DNA of 64,000 nucleotides from Zeugodacus cucurbitae (taxonomy: Eukaryota; Arthropoda; Insecta; Diptera; Tephritidae), in assembly GCF_028554725.1 (NCBI RefSeq), contig NC_071671.1, positions 27,280,001-27,344,000 on the forward strand, read 5' to 3'. Position numbers and translations under genes: made by a program. Shown in pieces: positions 45,521 to 58,259 of the stretch. Within the stretch, counting starts at the first letter, position 1. Each line of letters opens with the position of its first letter. The notes below the pieces were generated by a model. The model saw only the letters and a program-made list of their open reading frames with translations, ran no database searches and was not told the DNA's origin.

Positions 45521-45860
45521 AGGTTATCTTTATCTTTGGAAATAGGATTGGGTTGAAATCTTGAGAATAGCGAAATAAAAATGTTGATTAATAATGTATT
45601 TGAAAATATAATTAATTGTGAATTTGCAAAAGAAATCCCGAAAAATTCGGAAAAAAATATGTATATCGGAATCCTGATTTAAAAAATTTAAGGTTATCTT
45701 TATTTTCGGAAATAAGATTTGGTTGAAATCTTGAGAATGGCAAAATAAACATTTTGATTATTAATGTATTTTAAAATATAATTAATTGAGAATTTGCAAA
45801 AAAATCCCAAAAAATTCGAAAATAAATATGTATATCGGGATCCCGATTTAAAAAATCGCG
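45521..45860. repeat. 170-bp tandem duplication
   Basis: The unit starting AGGTTATCTTTAT at 45521 is repeated starting at 45691. The copies share the words TTGAAATCTTGAGAAT, AATATAATTAATTG and AATATGTATATCGG with scattered substitutions. It is non-coding. Confidence 0.85.
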
Positions 45861-47030
45861 ATTTCATTTTGTTTAATTATTTTACAATGAAACCTCGAAA
45901 ATCCTGAAAATATTTCGGAATACCGACTATTTTAATTTTCGAATCCCGAAATTTCGAAATTTCCAACTTCTTTGATCGCCTTAATGAAGGCAAGACGTAC
46001 ATATATAAAAATATACACATCCGCAATAGCATCTCCACACGCGTACATTTGCGCCTTTTAATAAACACGCTAACACTTCCGCTGACGTCCTCATTACATA
46101 CATAAGTACAGCTTCGTCGCTTTGCTAATATTAAGTTTTCCGTTTTATTGCACATCATTATAATTTATGCACACATATTAGCCTAATATATGCAAATTGC
46201 GATTAATGGCATTATTTTGACACCATATCAACTGCAACGTCAAATGAGTTGCGAAATACTATATAGTGTGGAAGGCTCGTCAATGAAATTTGGATAAGCA
46301 TTTGGTTAGGCTTAATTATAGCCACAAGGCATGCATTTAATGAAGTTTAATTAAAATGAGTTCAAAGGGTTTCTAACCACATTATTATTAAGTCATAATG
46401 GAGACAATGCTCGCGTGGGTGATTCATCAAGGATTCTTAGCACTTTTAGCAATTACAATTAGTTCGGTGAATATAATATTTTTTGACGAACTTTGCCCTA
46501 TTAAGAGTTATCAGTATGCTTATGAGGTCATAACTTGTATAAGAAGAGTCTTTTAATTCTTGCCTTACTAACTGGATCTTGGAAAACTTTGGACCATGAC
46601 TACATCGGGAAGGCGGATTGTAAGATGTTCGGGGAATATATACTGGCAATACCAAAGTATTAGGATTCTCCAGCTATAAAAGCTTGTTTGGTGGACTCGA
46701 CCGAATCGGTTAGGCCTTGAGTCCAAACTCAGAATTATGTTCTTATGATACTGCTTGATCCATGTCTTTGAATGGGTAATTTTAGAGATCTTTTCTGAGT
46801 TGGAAAGGCGCAGTACAGACTTTAAGTTTAATTAATTAATTAATTGTTATGGTCGAATTCGGTCAAATCGGCCTATCTGATTTGGTCCACGGTTCAGGCT
46901 ATGTCCTTAGTTATAATTTTGCTGTGATCTAGGTAAGGTAATTTTTTACCAATGGGTGGTAGTAAAAGAAATAAGACAAATATATTGATAATATTATATT
47001 TTGATAAGTGTACCGCAACCCATCGTCTAT
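45861..47030. other. gene-free spacer
   Basis: The reading frames at 45877-46158 and 46446-46655 (both minus) have no domain features and lie in repetitive or AT-rich sequence. I do not support a gene here. Confidence 0.5.
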
Positions 47031-47034
47031 TGTG

Positions 47035-47395
47035 TATTCTCACTTATCAAATCCCTACATCTTGCCCTATCGCGTTAAGGAATCTTAACAGCTCGTATGG
47101 GCTGATAGATGTGATTCTAGCTGTTCCGTGAGTTTGTGATCTTCTTCTAGTGTCTGCTGGGCAATCTAAGAGTAGATGCTCTGGTGTCTCCGCTTCGAAT
47201 TCGCAGTGACTCCATAAATTGCATTGTCCAGTTATCTGAATTTGTCTCTGGGTAGGATGATGATATCTTTGAACCGTTTCTGGTTGTACTCACCCAAGAA
47301 CAACTTAGCCGGGCGAAGTCCAGACGATTGTAGCCATTCAAATCGGTTGGGTTCGTGGTATAAAATGCCAAACTATGTGCTTGGCTATACTTAAG
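47035..47395 (-). mobile_element. C-terminal fragment of an I/R1/Jockey-type non-LTR retrotransposon
   Basis: In one minus-strand frame the sequence reads CEFEAETPEHLLLDCPADTR, then SPYELLRFLNAIG, to a TGA near 47057. This is the CCHC-like, ETPEHLL-CP tail found at the end of ORF2 in I, R1 and Jockey elements, after the RNase H region. Upstream pieces (NGYNRLDFARL, KRFKDIIILPRDKFR) are in other frames, so the copy is decayed and 5' truncated. A TATCAA-type tail lies to its left. Confidence 0.65.
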
Positions 47396-48694
47396 CCCCG
47401 CAATTATCCGTTTCTGATGTGATATAAGCCTTTAAGTGTTGTTACATTTTCGATTAAGACAAACGGTATATTCATAACAGCTGTTTTAGGAACTTTTCCT
47501 TTCGTACCCTGAAGTCACGCATCTCGGTAATATGCTCGGTCGTGTAAAAAATTTGGCAAATTCACAATGATTAGCTATAAAACGAAATTATACTGCGAAA
47601 CTGTGACACTTCCAGCTAATTTTCGCTCTAATCTCTACAAATACCTTGAGCTCATAAAGTGTAATATCTGCATAAGTGCGTATAAAATATTATATTAATT
47701 TCCGGAAGATAGTGCGTAAAGTGAGGATGTACATACATACGTAGAGTGACATATGCACTTACCTAAGGTCATATGCCGAGCACCACATTCACAGTATAAT
47801 GTAGCACATGTCTCTGGCGTAAGTTTAAGCGTCTCATCTTCGTAAATGGAGAAACTTTTTTATTTGATTTCATTTCATTACACTTTCTCACACATTCAGT
47901 TCAGCCAGCTCAACCGAAGTCGCTGCTGTGCATTTGCATAATGACTGGGCGACTGATACGCTGTCAGACACACTGACAGGCAGTTCGACCTGCTGACAGG
48001 CGCTCGCATGCACGAACTCGCCCGCATTTAAACGTTTAACCGCCCGACCGACAATAGCTTATAGCTCATAGCTCAATACAGACTGCATTTGCATTTCTGC
48101 ATATGAATGAACTAACCAACTGTCTGTCTGCTTGAACCGATGGTGGCATCTGTCAAGCGTGCCATTTGAGCCATAGTGGACCAGCGCATACTCATGGTCG
48201 TATAACGTACACCTCATACACCCATGCAAACACATGACGACTGCCAGGATACCCGCTTCAGCATCTCAAATAGTTGTAAAAAAAGAATATCATTTCACTT
48301 TGTGGTATTTATTTATTTTATACATATATTTAAACAAATAAGAGAAGATGGAAAAATAAATGACGACGGTGTTTGATGAGTGTGCCCTTTTGTTTGATGC
48401 ACCGTTATATGCGTGGCAAGCAACGCCGGAAGGTCTGTGTTGCATAAATATTGATTAAACTAGCCAAGCTGAGGGCCACTTTTATGCTGAAAGAAGTAAG
48501 ATTATTGGCACTTTGGTTGGCGAGATTAAAAGCAAATGCAGGTTTCTTATAGATTCGTATGCAGTCGAATGATAGTATGCGAACATAGTTTTATAATAAT
48601 ATTGAACGAGGGTGATTCGATAAGTGCGGAGTGTCATCGCCCGATGACGCCATAAGAAACTACGAGAAAGACTATCGCTGACGATAATAGGCAT
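47396..48694. other. gene-free spacer
   Basis: No protein-like frame and no structured repeat recognised, apart from a short GCTGACAGGC/CTGACAGGC duplication near 47970-48002. Confidence 0.45.
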
Positions 48695-48960
48695 GCAAAG
48701 CATGCAAAGAAGGCGAAGACTGACCAATAGGTCTGGAAGGTAATGTCCATCGTTTACTGGGATTCACTCTAAATACTGGTACGCTCTGTGGACTCCACCC
48801 GGCGATGCTACACCAAAGAAGCCGAAGACTGGCCAATAGGCCTAGAAAGTAATGTCCATCGTTTACTGGGATTCACTCTAAATACTGGTACGCTCTGTGG
48901 ACTCCACCCGTCGATGCTATTCCAAAGAAGCCGAAGACTGGCCATTCGCCCGGGAAGGTA
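48695..48960. repeat. 109-bp tandem repeat, about 2.4 copies
   Basis: The words GTCCATCGTTTACTGGGATT (48745, 48854) and GCGAAGACTGACC or GCCGAAGACTGGCC (48712, 48821, 48930) recur every 109 bases. Copies one and two are nearly identical; the third is cut short after about 30 bp. No frame runs through all units. Confidence 0.9.
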
Positions 48961-49895
48961 ATGAACACAGTTGGAATTCACAAGACCTGATCTTCATTCA
49001 TCGGCTATTCTAGCAAAATGATCACAGGATAATACTATGCCGAATTATTTGGGCCGATTAGACGCCGTAGTTAAAAAAATTACTCTATCTGTCGGAGAAA
49101 AAGTTATTTGCACTCATAACTTCCATAGCCGAACTGCCGACCCATCCACCGTACTCCAAAAAACATCATAAAAGAACACGATGGGTAGAACTTTTGAGCC
49201 GAATGAGGAGATTATCGCCGGAGCTCTTATATAAAGTCCTACAGAAGAAGCGTTAAGTTAAGTGGACAAATTAGTTTTTAATATCTTCTATTTTCTTGTG
49301 TGGGCTAAGGACCTGTCGAACCGACGTCGTAATATTATAAAACTAAGAGTGTGTCCGTGTAAGTGTCACCTTCCGCCGCTTTCTGAGAAAAAATAAATTT
49401 ATTCTACCTAGAGCGTTTAAAAAGCAAATATATGTATATAACATTTTCCAAAAAGACCTTCACCAAAGCGAGATCTTCATTAGAGTTACTAGTTTCCTCG
49501 AGGCTCAGTATGGTTTCCCAAATAAGGCGTGTATAACATTATGCCTCAAACCATTGTGATGTGAACAGCTGTGTACTTTTCAGGCGTCTACTAACTAACC
49601 TACAAAATACTACAAATAACTGTACTTACAGAAGAGTATATACAGACGAATGTTTATACGACAAAAGTGTCTTGTGTATTTGTGCTAATGCGCTTCATAA
49701 TGACAGGGCAACAATTGCTGAAGTGTTTGGAGAAGGAGTCGTGTGTAATTAGTATTCTAAGTTGGAAACTTTCCACTTACTCGTATTGTGCTCTCACGCT
49801 GAAGTTCGTTTACATGAAAGTATACACACACACATACATATATGAATATGATTAAATGCAATGTTAAAGCGGGAAAATGCTCGTTTCGATACATA
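48961..49895. other. gene-free spacer
   Basis: Short frames only, none protein-like. Nothing else recognised. Confidence 0.45.
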
Positions 49896-50090
49896 CAAGG
49901 TGTGTTCAAAAAATAACGGGAATTCTGAAATTTGGAATTTCACGAACTCTCCTCAAAATTGTAGAATTTTAGAAGAGAACTTTAAAAGCATACTCGTATA
50001 AGAAATTGTTGAAAGGACCAAAGGCTATCACAAAAATCGAGTTTGAGAAGTATTTCTACAAAATTCCCGTTATTTTTTGAACACATTTCG
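49896..50090. mobile_element. 195-bp mariner-derived MITE with TA duplication
   Basis: The left end (CAAGGTGTGTTCAAAAAATA) and the right end (reverse complement CGAAATGTGTTCAAAAAATA) are terminal inverted repeats, each continuing ACGGGAATT. TA flanks at 49894-49895 and 50091-50092. The interior keeps a scrap of transposase C terminus on the plus strand (KIEFEKYF), so it is an internal deletion of the same mariner family seen at 41649, 44096, 60890 and 63268. Confidence 0.88.
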
Positions 50091-50092
50091 TA

Positions 50093-51224
50093 CATGCATA
50101 TACAGCTCTAATAAATAGTTTCACATTCAGTGCTCATTTCCTTCAACTCCTCAATGGCTGTTCGTACTCTTGGCTTAGAAATAAATAAGCAAACTAATGG
50201 TTAACAGTTATATTTTCACATTCCATCGTTTATTGCACGTGCATAATGACCGATTTAAAAGTCTGTCTGTATGTTGAAACAATGCAAAATGGTTGATTTC
50301 TTTCTTTTCTCCACGTAATATCCTGTGCGGTCCTTGGCTTATGCGTGCAGCAAGTATGCGCCACAAGTTTGTATGCTGTCTGAGTACTCGTACAAATACT
50401 CCTTTAAAATACTGGTTATTACAGCTACACACCTGCCTTTATGTATATATGTATTTAGCAATTGTCCGTGGCCGGAAAAATCAGCACACTTGCAGCTTCT
50501 TCTAGCTAAGTTCATGTGTATATATACTTATATGTATGCAAAATAAATCACAATATCGGCAAGGACAGTGACAGTGAATTCTAATCGCTTTAAAAGCTTC
50601 TTTTATATTCAAAATTGTGCCATATTTGCTATAGCTATTACTAGCTCGATGAAATATGGGTTATTCCTTGGTATATTGTGTGGTAATAAAGTTTTGAAAG
50701 TGAAATGTTGCCTATATTCATCCTTCTAGCCAAAATTTTAGCATAGTCACACATCTGTTTAGGAAATGAAGTCAAATCACCGCCCATTACAGAGCTCGTA
50801 TGGCCTCGCGAATATAGAGTGATATTGGTGCAATTTTGTAACACTAACCACCGCTTTGTATGCCTAATTCGTCTAACACTCTTTTCCCTTTGGTCCATCC
50901 TGTCGAAACAGCTCGTTGACTGGGCCTGTCATTAGATGACTTCGATGACTATTTATGCTTGTCGGATCAAGCAGGTCTAAATAACTGTTACAACAACAAT
51001 TTTATTTAGTTACGTCTTTAGAACATTTCTATATTTTCGCAGTATTATTTATTGTTGTTAGTGGCTCAATTGACTCAACTGGTAACTGGACTTCTATAGA
51101 TGTATGTAACCAAAAATCGCATATCTAGGTCTATAAGTGTAAATAAGTTGATGAACAGAAATCAGATTTCAGAAATCAGACCTTGAATCTAAGTGAAAAT
51201 ATGAAAGTCTACTTCAGCGATTGA
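50093..51224. other. gene-free spacer
   Basis: No coding or repeat feature supported. The short frames at 50208-50546 overlap each other on both strands and lack any protein character. Confidence 0.45.
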
Positions 51225-52565
51225 AATCTCAGTGTGCTCTGCCCAATCCATAAAAAGGGAGATCCCACAATCTGTGCCAATTACCGTGGGATAAGCCTCC
51301 TAAATATCGCCTATAAGGTTCTATCGAGCGTCCTGTGTGAAAGACCAAAGCCCACCGTCAACAAATTGGACCTTATAAGGGTGGCTTTAGGCCTGGAAAA
51401 TCGACAACTAACCATATATTCACCATGCGCCAAATCTTGGAGAAGACCCGTGAAAAGAGGATCGGCACGCACCACCTTTTTGTCGATTTTAAAGCTGCTT
51501 TCGACAGCACGAAAAGGAGATGCCTTTACGCCGCGATGTCTGAATTTGATATCCCCGCAAAAACTAATACGGCTGTGTAAGGTGAGGTTGAGCAACACCA
51601 AAAGCTCCGTCATGATTGGGAAGGACCTTTCCGAGCCGTTCGATACCAAACGAGGTTTCAGACAAGGTGACTCACTATCGTGTGACTTCTTTAACTTGAT
51701 AATGGAAAAAATTATACGAGCTTCAGAGCTAAATAGAGAAGGTACAATCTTCTATAAGAGTGTACAACTGCTGGCGTACGCCGATGATATTGATATCATC
51801 GGAAGAAACAACCGCGCCGTTTGTTCTGCTTTTTCCCGCATGGATAAGGAGCCGAAGCGAATGGGTCTGGAGGCGAATGAGGAAATATCTACTGTCATCA
51901 AGCAAACAGTTGGCGCATTCGCGTCTTAGCTCCCACGTCACTGTTGACAGTCATAACTTCGAAGTCGTAGATAATTTCGTATACCTGGGAACCAGCATCA
52001 ACAACACGAACAATGTCAGCCTCGAAATCTAGCGCAGAATCACTCTTGCCAACAGGTGCTACTTTGGACTGAGTAGGCAATTGAAAAGTAAAGTCCTCCC
52101 TCGACGAACCAAAATCAAACTCTACAAGTCGCCTATCATTCCCGTCCTGCTTTTTGGTGCAGAAGCTTGGACGATGTCAACATCAGATGAGACGACACTA
52201 GGAGTTTTCGAGAGGAAAATTTTGCGCAAGATTTATGGTCCTCAGAACATTGCCAACGGCGAATACCGCAGACGATGGAACGATGAGCTGTACGAGTTAG
52301 ACGACGACATCGACATAGTTCAGCGAATAAAAAGACAGCGGCTACGCTGGCTAGGTCATGTTGTCCAAATGGACGAAAACACTCCAGCTCTGAAAGTGTT
52401 CAATGCAGTACCCGCCGGAGGAAGCCGAGGAAGGGGAAGGCCTCCAATCCGTTGGAGGGACCAGGTGGCGAGCGACCCGAACAGCAACGGAAAGAGAGGA
52501 GTGGCGCGCTCTCATCGATCCGGCTATAACCGGCTAAACGGTTCAACGCCAATTACATACATACA
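51225..52565 (+). mobile_element. RTE-type non-LTR retrotransposon, reverse-transcriptase part, 5' truncated and broken
   Basis: Starting in LCPIHKKGDPTICANYRGIS, the plus strand encodes reverse-transcriptase motifs: NYRGISLLNIAYKVLS, a frameshifted FVDFKAAFDS, KRGFRQGDSLSCDFFN and the catalytic YADDIDIIG. After a further frameshift and a stop near 51926 come VVDNFVYLGTSIN, LFGAEAW, IYGPQNI, RWLGHVV-M and RGRGRPPIRWRDQV. It ends in a CATACATAC tail at about 52555-52565. At least three frame breaks show that it is inactive. It shares the 3' portion with the copy at 34015 and belongs with the endonuclease fragment at 39105. Its clade by motif (YLG, YGAE-W, RWLGHV) is RTE-like. Confidence 0.88.
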
Positions 52566-54725
52566 TACTTCACGCAAGCACGAGTTATGGGTAGACCGGA
52601 AGTAGAAGAGGAAGTATGAGACTCAAATCTTTTACAATAATTAAGAGACCTTGAGTACGTAAGTAAGACCTTGAAATGGAATTATTAGTTCGAGATCTTC
52701 TTAAGTAATTATAAGTTATCTATAGACGTTGAGTAAAAGTGAAAATGAGTCTAAGGCCTCTTTAAATATTTATATTTGAGACTCCTCTTTGATTAATTTT
52801 GGGCTATCGGTAGACCTTGAGTCAATGAGAAAATATAAGTCTGAGGCCCATTAGGTAATTATGACTTATTGGTGGACATTAAGCAGAAATCGAATGTTGA
52901 AGCCCCATGTTTTTTTAAGTAATTATAAGTTATCGAATATAAGTGAAACTTTGAGGCTCGGATGTTCTTTAGAGATATAAGACTCAGGTCTCTTTCAGTA
53001 ATTATGGGTTATTGCTGTAAATCTAGTAAATTGTTGTAGTTAAAGGGTTTCTTTTTCTGTTGCCACTCAAATAGACTATTATTATTCCTGAACGTACGCG
53101 AGTTTATTACGTCTCTAGTAGAACTTGACCCGTTCATTAAACTATTATTCATATTTTGTATGATCACTGCTGTCTACCTGGATTGAATTGATGTGTGTTT
53201 GTGGGTCGGTTGAGAGCGAACTCTGGTACCGCGATATAATGAATAGTAAGCAACTCAAACCACTATGTCATGGCTGCTGTCATTTATTATTTACTAAACC
53301 GTACAATAATCAGCATTAGTGCGCTACTCAGCTTTAAATCTCTTAAGCTGAACTACTTCAAGTTCAACCAAGAATATTTGTTATACCGTTTGAACCCCAC
53401 ACATCACTATTACCCTTTTGTAGAGTAGCACTTCGCACTGTGGCAAGCTGACCCAATTATTAGAAAACACCCTGTGTCGGGTAAATAGTAAAGAAACTAT
53501 CCCTACTCTTTCCCGGACGCCACCAGAGGATATCATGCGATGTATGGTAGCCCTGAACTTAGTCAGCGTGGCAGTAAAATAAATAGTTGTAATAAATACG
53601 AAAATATAGCGCGCATTTACCTACTACGTACCACTACTGAATTCCGTCATGCTCCAATGGGACCATATATGCATTTGTGTAATTTTATAAGTGCCTATAT
53701 AGGACTGCATATGTAATCACAACACTAGCGTTGCAATCGTAAAATGAAAATAAAAAAAGACATATGTATGTATATACATATACATATACACTCATATATA
53801 TATACATTGATAAGCGTGCAAGCCGTGACATTACTAGAGCGTGTGTTTAAATTAAATTGCCACTGCGTTCACGAAACTATTCCCAGTATTTTCTTGTTGT
53901 TGTTCTTTGTTTTTGTTTCATACATATACACACACACGCCTGCAAGCAAGCACACGCTGGCGTATGAGTAACTGCATTGAAAGCTTAATTTATGGCTTTT
54001 TCTGGAGCGTAAGGGTTACCCAGCAGCAAATTACCGTTATACCGATAAGAGCGCGGCTAGAGCGAGAGCGAAAAAGGAAAAGTGCGCATAATGCAGCGTG
54101 CGTATAAGCGAGATAGCGAATAGAGAGAGAGAGAGAGAGAGAGCGAGCGTAGTGACAGTGAGTGAGTGTGTTTTTTGCAAAATTGTTAAATGTCGAAGGG
54201 CGCAACAATAATAATAACAACAAGTTGGAAAACACACAAACACAAAAACAATAACAATAACAAAGCCCAACAACAATGCGCACACAGTGCCAACACCGCT
54301 AACCAAAGGTTAAATTGGCAGGTGGCGCTAAGCCGTACACAAACACGCACACACATTCACTAAATGAAGGCAGCAATGATTGAATAACTGTATATACAAT
54401 ATACGAATGTCTGTCTGTATGTGTTTGTCACTATAGTGTAGTAAGTATACTTGTGCATTTGGCCGCATTGTGTTAGATAGTAGCTAAAGCAGCGCAAAAC
54501 TGCGCGCGGTCTGCCACTGTGTGGGTGCCTGTATATGGATGTGTGTGTGTGTGTGGGCCACAAACAAAACGTAACAATTGTAACATAAACCAATACATTT
54601 GTATGTATCACATACAACACACGTACATACATTTGCCATCACATTTAAAATGACTGCAACAAAGTTGTAACAGCTTGACTTGCGCTTGCATGTCATTTTG
54701 CCTCTCGCGTTGCAATTATTTAAAA
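52566..54725. other. gene-free spacer with GA and GT microsatellites
   Basis: Contains a GA run at about 54124-54147, a GT run at about 54539-54556 and TATACA repeats near 53765-53810. The Leu/Ser-rich frame on the minus strand at 53990-54306 is the translated GA run. From about 52615 to 53035 the DNA has loosely recurring words such as AATTATAAGTTATC and GACCTTGAGT, a degenerate low-copy repeat. Confidence 0.55.
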
Positions 54726-54730
54726 ATAAG

Positions 54731-55937
54731 CTCTAATTTCGGTTGTAACCGAACATTTTATACTCTCGAAATTAATTAATTAATTTTATTTTATTAAGCT
54801 GACACACATCGACTTGTATTTCCGGCTTAAAGTTGACTAGAATAGCGAAAAACATTATAATTATTTATGGAAGCTGGGGTAATTCCTCAGCCGATTTCAC
54901 TAATTTTCGTCAGCAAACCATCATTATGTCCTCGAATTTATGTTTACTTAATTTTGCTACGATATCTCTAATATTTACCGATTTATACGGTATAAAGTCC
55001 ACTAGAATTTTTAAAAACCTAACATTAGGTATACGGTAGCTAGGGTAAGTTATGACCCGATTTTACTCATTTTTGATAGAGACATGTATCATTAGAAGAT
55101 TAAGATTTTCTTTAAAATATCGGTTAGATTTACCGTTATTGTTGGTACCAAAATTATCCATTAGCACTGAGGTCTTCATGTGCGATATCTGTGGCCGTAA
55201 AAAGTTATACTCCGATTTCGACCATTTTTAAATGAGTGATATCACAGCTCAATGCAGTATTTGTGAAAAGTTTTATTCAGATATGTTCATTGGTTCTTGA
55301 TGTACATATTGTAAAGTGAAGGAATCATATGTACTTCAAATTAAAGTTATATGGTTGTGAACCGATTACTTCCATTTTCAAGCTTTAATTCATTAGTGTG
55401 TCATGAAAATAATAAATATCAAGTTTCAATGAAATCGTTCGGATAGTTTCTGATTTTTTTATTTTTAATTTTTAAAAAGCCTTTCTTTACCAATTTTTTT
55501 TGTGAAGTGAGTTAACGCTTTTATAGGTGAGTTGAGTTTCCTTGTTTGGTGAGTTATCGTGGTTATTATCCGATTTCACCCATTTTAATGATGAATTATT
55601 GGATGCTAAAGGGAAATGTGTCCAGTAGAACATATTGGAGGGCCACTTCCACTTTTTCAAAAAAAAATACTTCATCCAAATATGACCTCCCTAGGATCTG
55701 TATCAAATTTCATTTTCATAGCTTTATTTGAGGCTTAGTTATAGCACTTGGTCCATGGCAATGTTCAGATTTTGCCAATCTGCAAAGGGAACTCCCTTCC
55801 ACAGTGCCAAGGAACATATGTATGTATCAATTATATCAAGATATATTAGTTTTAGTTTACCATAATAGTTATGCCTTGGTTATAGGTGAACAAAACTATT
55901 ATACTCTCTATGCAACATGTTGCGAGAGTATAAAAAA
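54731..55937 (-). mobile_element. 1.2-kb dispersed repeat, inverted diverged copy
   Basis: The left edge (TTCGGTTGTAACCGAACATT then TTATACTCTCG) is the reverse complement of the hairpin end of the family. The right edge (GTTGCGAGAGTATAAAA at about 55919) is the reverse complement of its other end. The interior keeps family words such as CCGATTTCACTAATTTT and CGTCAG, but is more diverged than the copies at 56869 and 59398. It has no coding capacity. Confidence 0.72.
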
Positions 55938-56868
55938 TTAACATAGGAACAGTTCAAATTTTTTCCATTGACACCCGCTATAATAACGTATGGAATTGTC
56001 TCGGCGCTCGTCGTCCTCACCAAAAAGCTTCGACCATTTACAGTTATATTGCTGGCACCAAGTTATATTTATTTGTATGTATTTCTGGGCAAAACGTTAA
56101 TTTAAATATTCATGATGAGTCAATGGTATTTTCAATATGCGCTTTATCGGCGAATCGTTTGGCATTTAACTGTTGTCAGCACATTATTTTACATCTTTAT
56201 TAATGAGCGATTATACATACATACATGGATATGTATGTGTGAAACTTTGACACTTTAATGCCGAGCACATTTTGTAATTGGAACGCTGTAAAGTTTAGCC
56301 TAGCCGCCTCTCAACTATGTCGTAAGTGTAGAGAGAACAAAGCGAATAACGGCATAAATTATTTTCGAGTTTTGAGCGTTACAAAAAAAATATCATTAAT
56401 ATTCTTTTGATTGCTTAGAGAGGCTTTTAGTGGCGTTAAAGTTGTTAGAAAAAAATTTAATTGACATTCAATTGGATTTATTGCGACTTCTTGGGTTTCA
56501 ATATAAAAATGAATAATGATGGTAGACATTTTATTTGATTGCAATGGGAAGTATGTGCTTTTCTGACAAAGGAAATACAATTACTAGCGGGGTCAAAAGG
56601 TTTAAGGAGAATCGTAAATGAAGTAAAGCGAAAATTATGGCAGTTTCCTGCAAAAAGAATACAAACAAATTGGGTTAAGGGTACGGAAGTTGTGATTTTC
56701 TGGAGACCAATGGACTAATAATAAAAATTGATACTTAATTATTCTAAATTTATTATTATTTTAAGCAATTTGTTGTCAAAAAATGAAAAAAGAAATGAAT
56801 AAAAAACTCAAAACTTCGTATACCAATGGTTTAAGAGTCTCTTAACATCTCTAAAATGCTCACCGCAC

Positions 56869-58080
56869 TTTTTATACTCTCGCAACAAAGTTGCTAGCAA
56901 CAAAGTTCCTAAGAGAGTATTATAGTTTTGTTCACATAACGGTTGTTTGTAACACCCAAAACTAAACGAGTTAGATATAGGGTTATATATATCAAAGTGA
57001 TCAGGGTGAAGAGTGGAGTTCAAATCCGAATGTCTGTCTGTCCGTCCGTCCGTCCGTCCGTCTGTGCAAGCTGTAACTTGAGTAAAAATTAAGATATCTT
57101 AATGAAACTTGGCACACTTATTTCTAGGCATCATTGCTTTCGAAAATGAGCAAAATCGGACCACTGCCACGCCCACAAAATGGCGAAAACCGAAAACACA
57201 TAAAGAGCCATAACTAAGCCATAAATAAAGCTATGGAAATAAAATTTGGATCACACTATGAAGGGACATATTTGGATGTAATTTTTTTGGGGAGGTGGGC
57301 GTGGCCCTGCCCCCAAATAGGTTTTTTGTACATATCTCGGAAACCAATAGAGCTATATAAACTAAACTTTCTGCAGTCTTTTTTTTTAGCCACTTCTTAA
57401 TACAGTTCAAAAATGAAAGAAATCGGATAATAACCACGCCCACCTCCCATACAAAGGTTCGGTTGAAAATTACTAAAAGTGGGTTAACTCACCAACGAAA
57501 AACGTCAGAAACACTAAATTTCACATAAATATTGGCAGAAGGAAGCTGCACTCAGATTTTTTTACAAAATGGAATGGCGTGGCGTCGCCCACTTATGGGT
57601 CAAAAACCATACCTCAGGAACTTCACGACCGATTTCAATGAAACTTGGTTTGTAATAGTTTCCTTACATCCCAATGATATTTTGTGAAAATAGGCCAAAT
57701 CGCTTGACAACGACGCCTACTTCCCATATACCAGAGCTTTGAAGACGATCTGAATAGTTTACATTACAATATATAAAGTAAGCACTAGTGAAGATATCGG
57801 TGCAGAACTTTGCACAAATACTATGTTTATAGTGTGGCAGCCCCATTTTAAAAATCGCCGAAATCGGACCATAGGTTTTTAAGGCCCCATATATCGAACA
57901 CGAAGACCTCGGTGCTTCTAACCTAATATTATGGTTTCCAACTTTCAATGGACTTTATACAATATATATGACGATTATGTGGGTCAAATTGTATATTATA
58001 TAATATAAATAAAGTTAAATAAATTGCGAGAGTATAAAATTTTCGGTTACACCCGGACTTAGCCCTTCTTTACTTGTTTT
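56869..58080 (+). mobile_element. 1.2-kb non-coding dispersed repeat, full copy
   Basis: It runs from TTTTTATACTCTCGCAAC to AAATTGCGAGAGTATAAAAT, so its ends are inverted repeats of about 15 bp. Past the right one lies a 45-bp extension with a hairpin-like TTCGGTTACACCCGGAC and a TTACTTGTT end. A (GTCC)n/(GTCTGTCC) tract lies at 57031-57065. No frame is protein-like: the shared minus-strand frame that starts KVGNHNIRLEAPR is open in several copies only because they are the same sequence. It is highly similar along its length to the copy at 59398. The class is undetermined. Confidence 0.82.
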
Positions 58081-58255
58081 ATTTAGATTAGGTTGGGTTG
58101 TATGACCCAGAGGGAAATACACTTACTGCCTTCCCTAAATAAAAGCGGCAAATTCCCAAATTGTATGGGCATGAGAATTTTTTGACAGTAATTTGCCACT
58201 GCCGCTTTTATGTAGGGAAGGCAGTTAAACTATGAAAGACAGTCCGTTGTGAAGC
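58081..58255. repeat. short inverted repeat around a GGCAAATT spacer
   Basis: ACTGCCTTCCCTAAATAAAA at about 58125 is mirrored by TTTTATGTAGGGAAGGCAGT at about 58207-58226, with partial pairing inward (GCGGCAAATT and AATTTGCC-type words). The outer arms are 19-20 bp with a few mismatches and could be a small MITE of about 100 bp. Confidence 0.6.
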
Positions 58256-58259
58256 CAAG

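Noticed and set aside
53990..54306. Leu/Ser-rich minus-strand frames that look like membrane proteins
   Set aside because: They read through a GA microsatellite and CAA/TTG repeats; no support for a gene.
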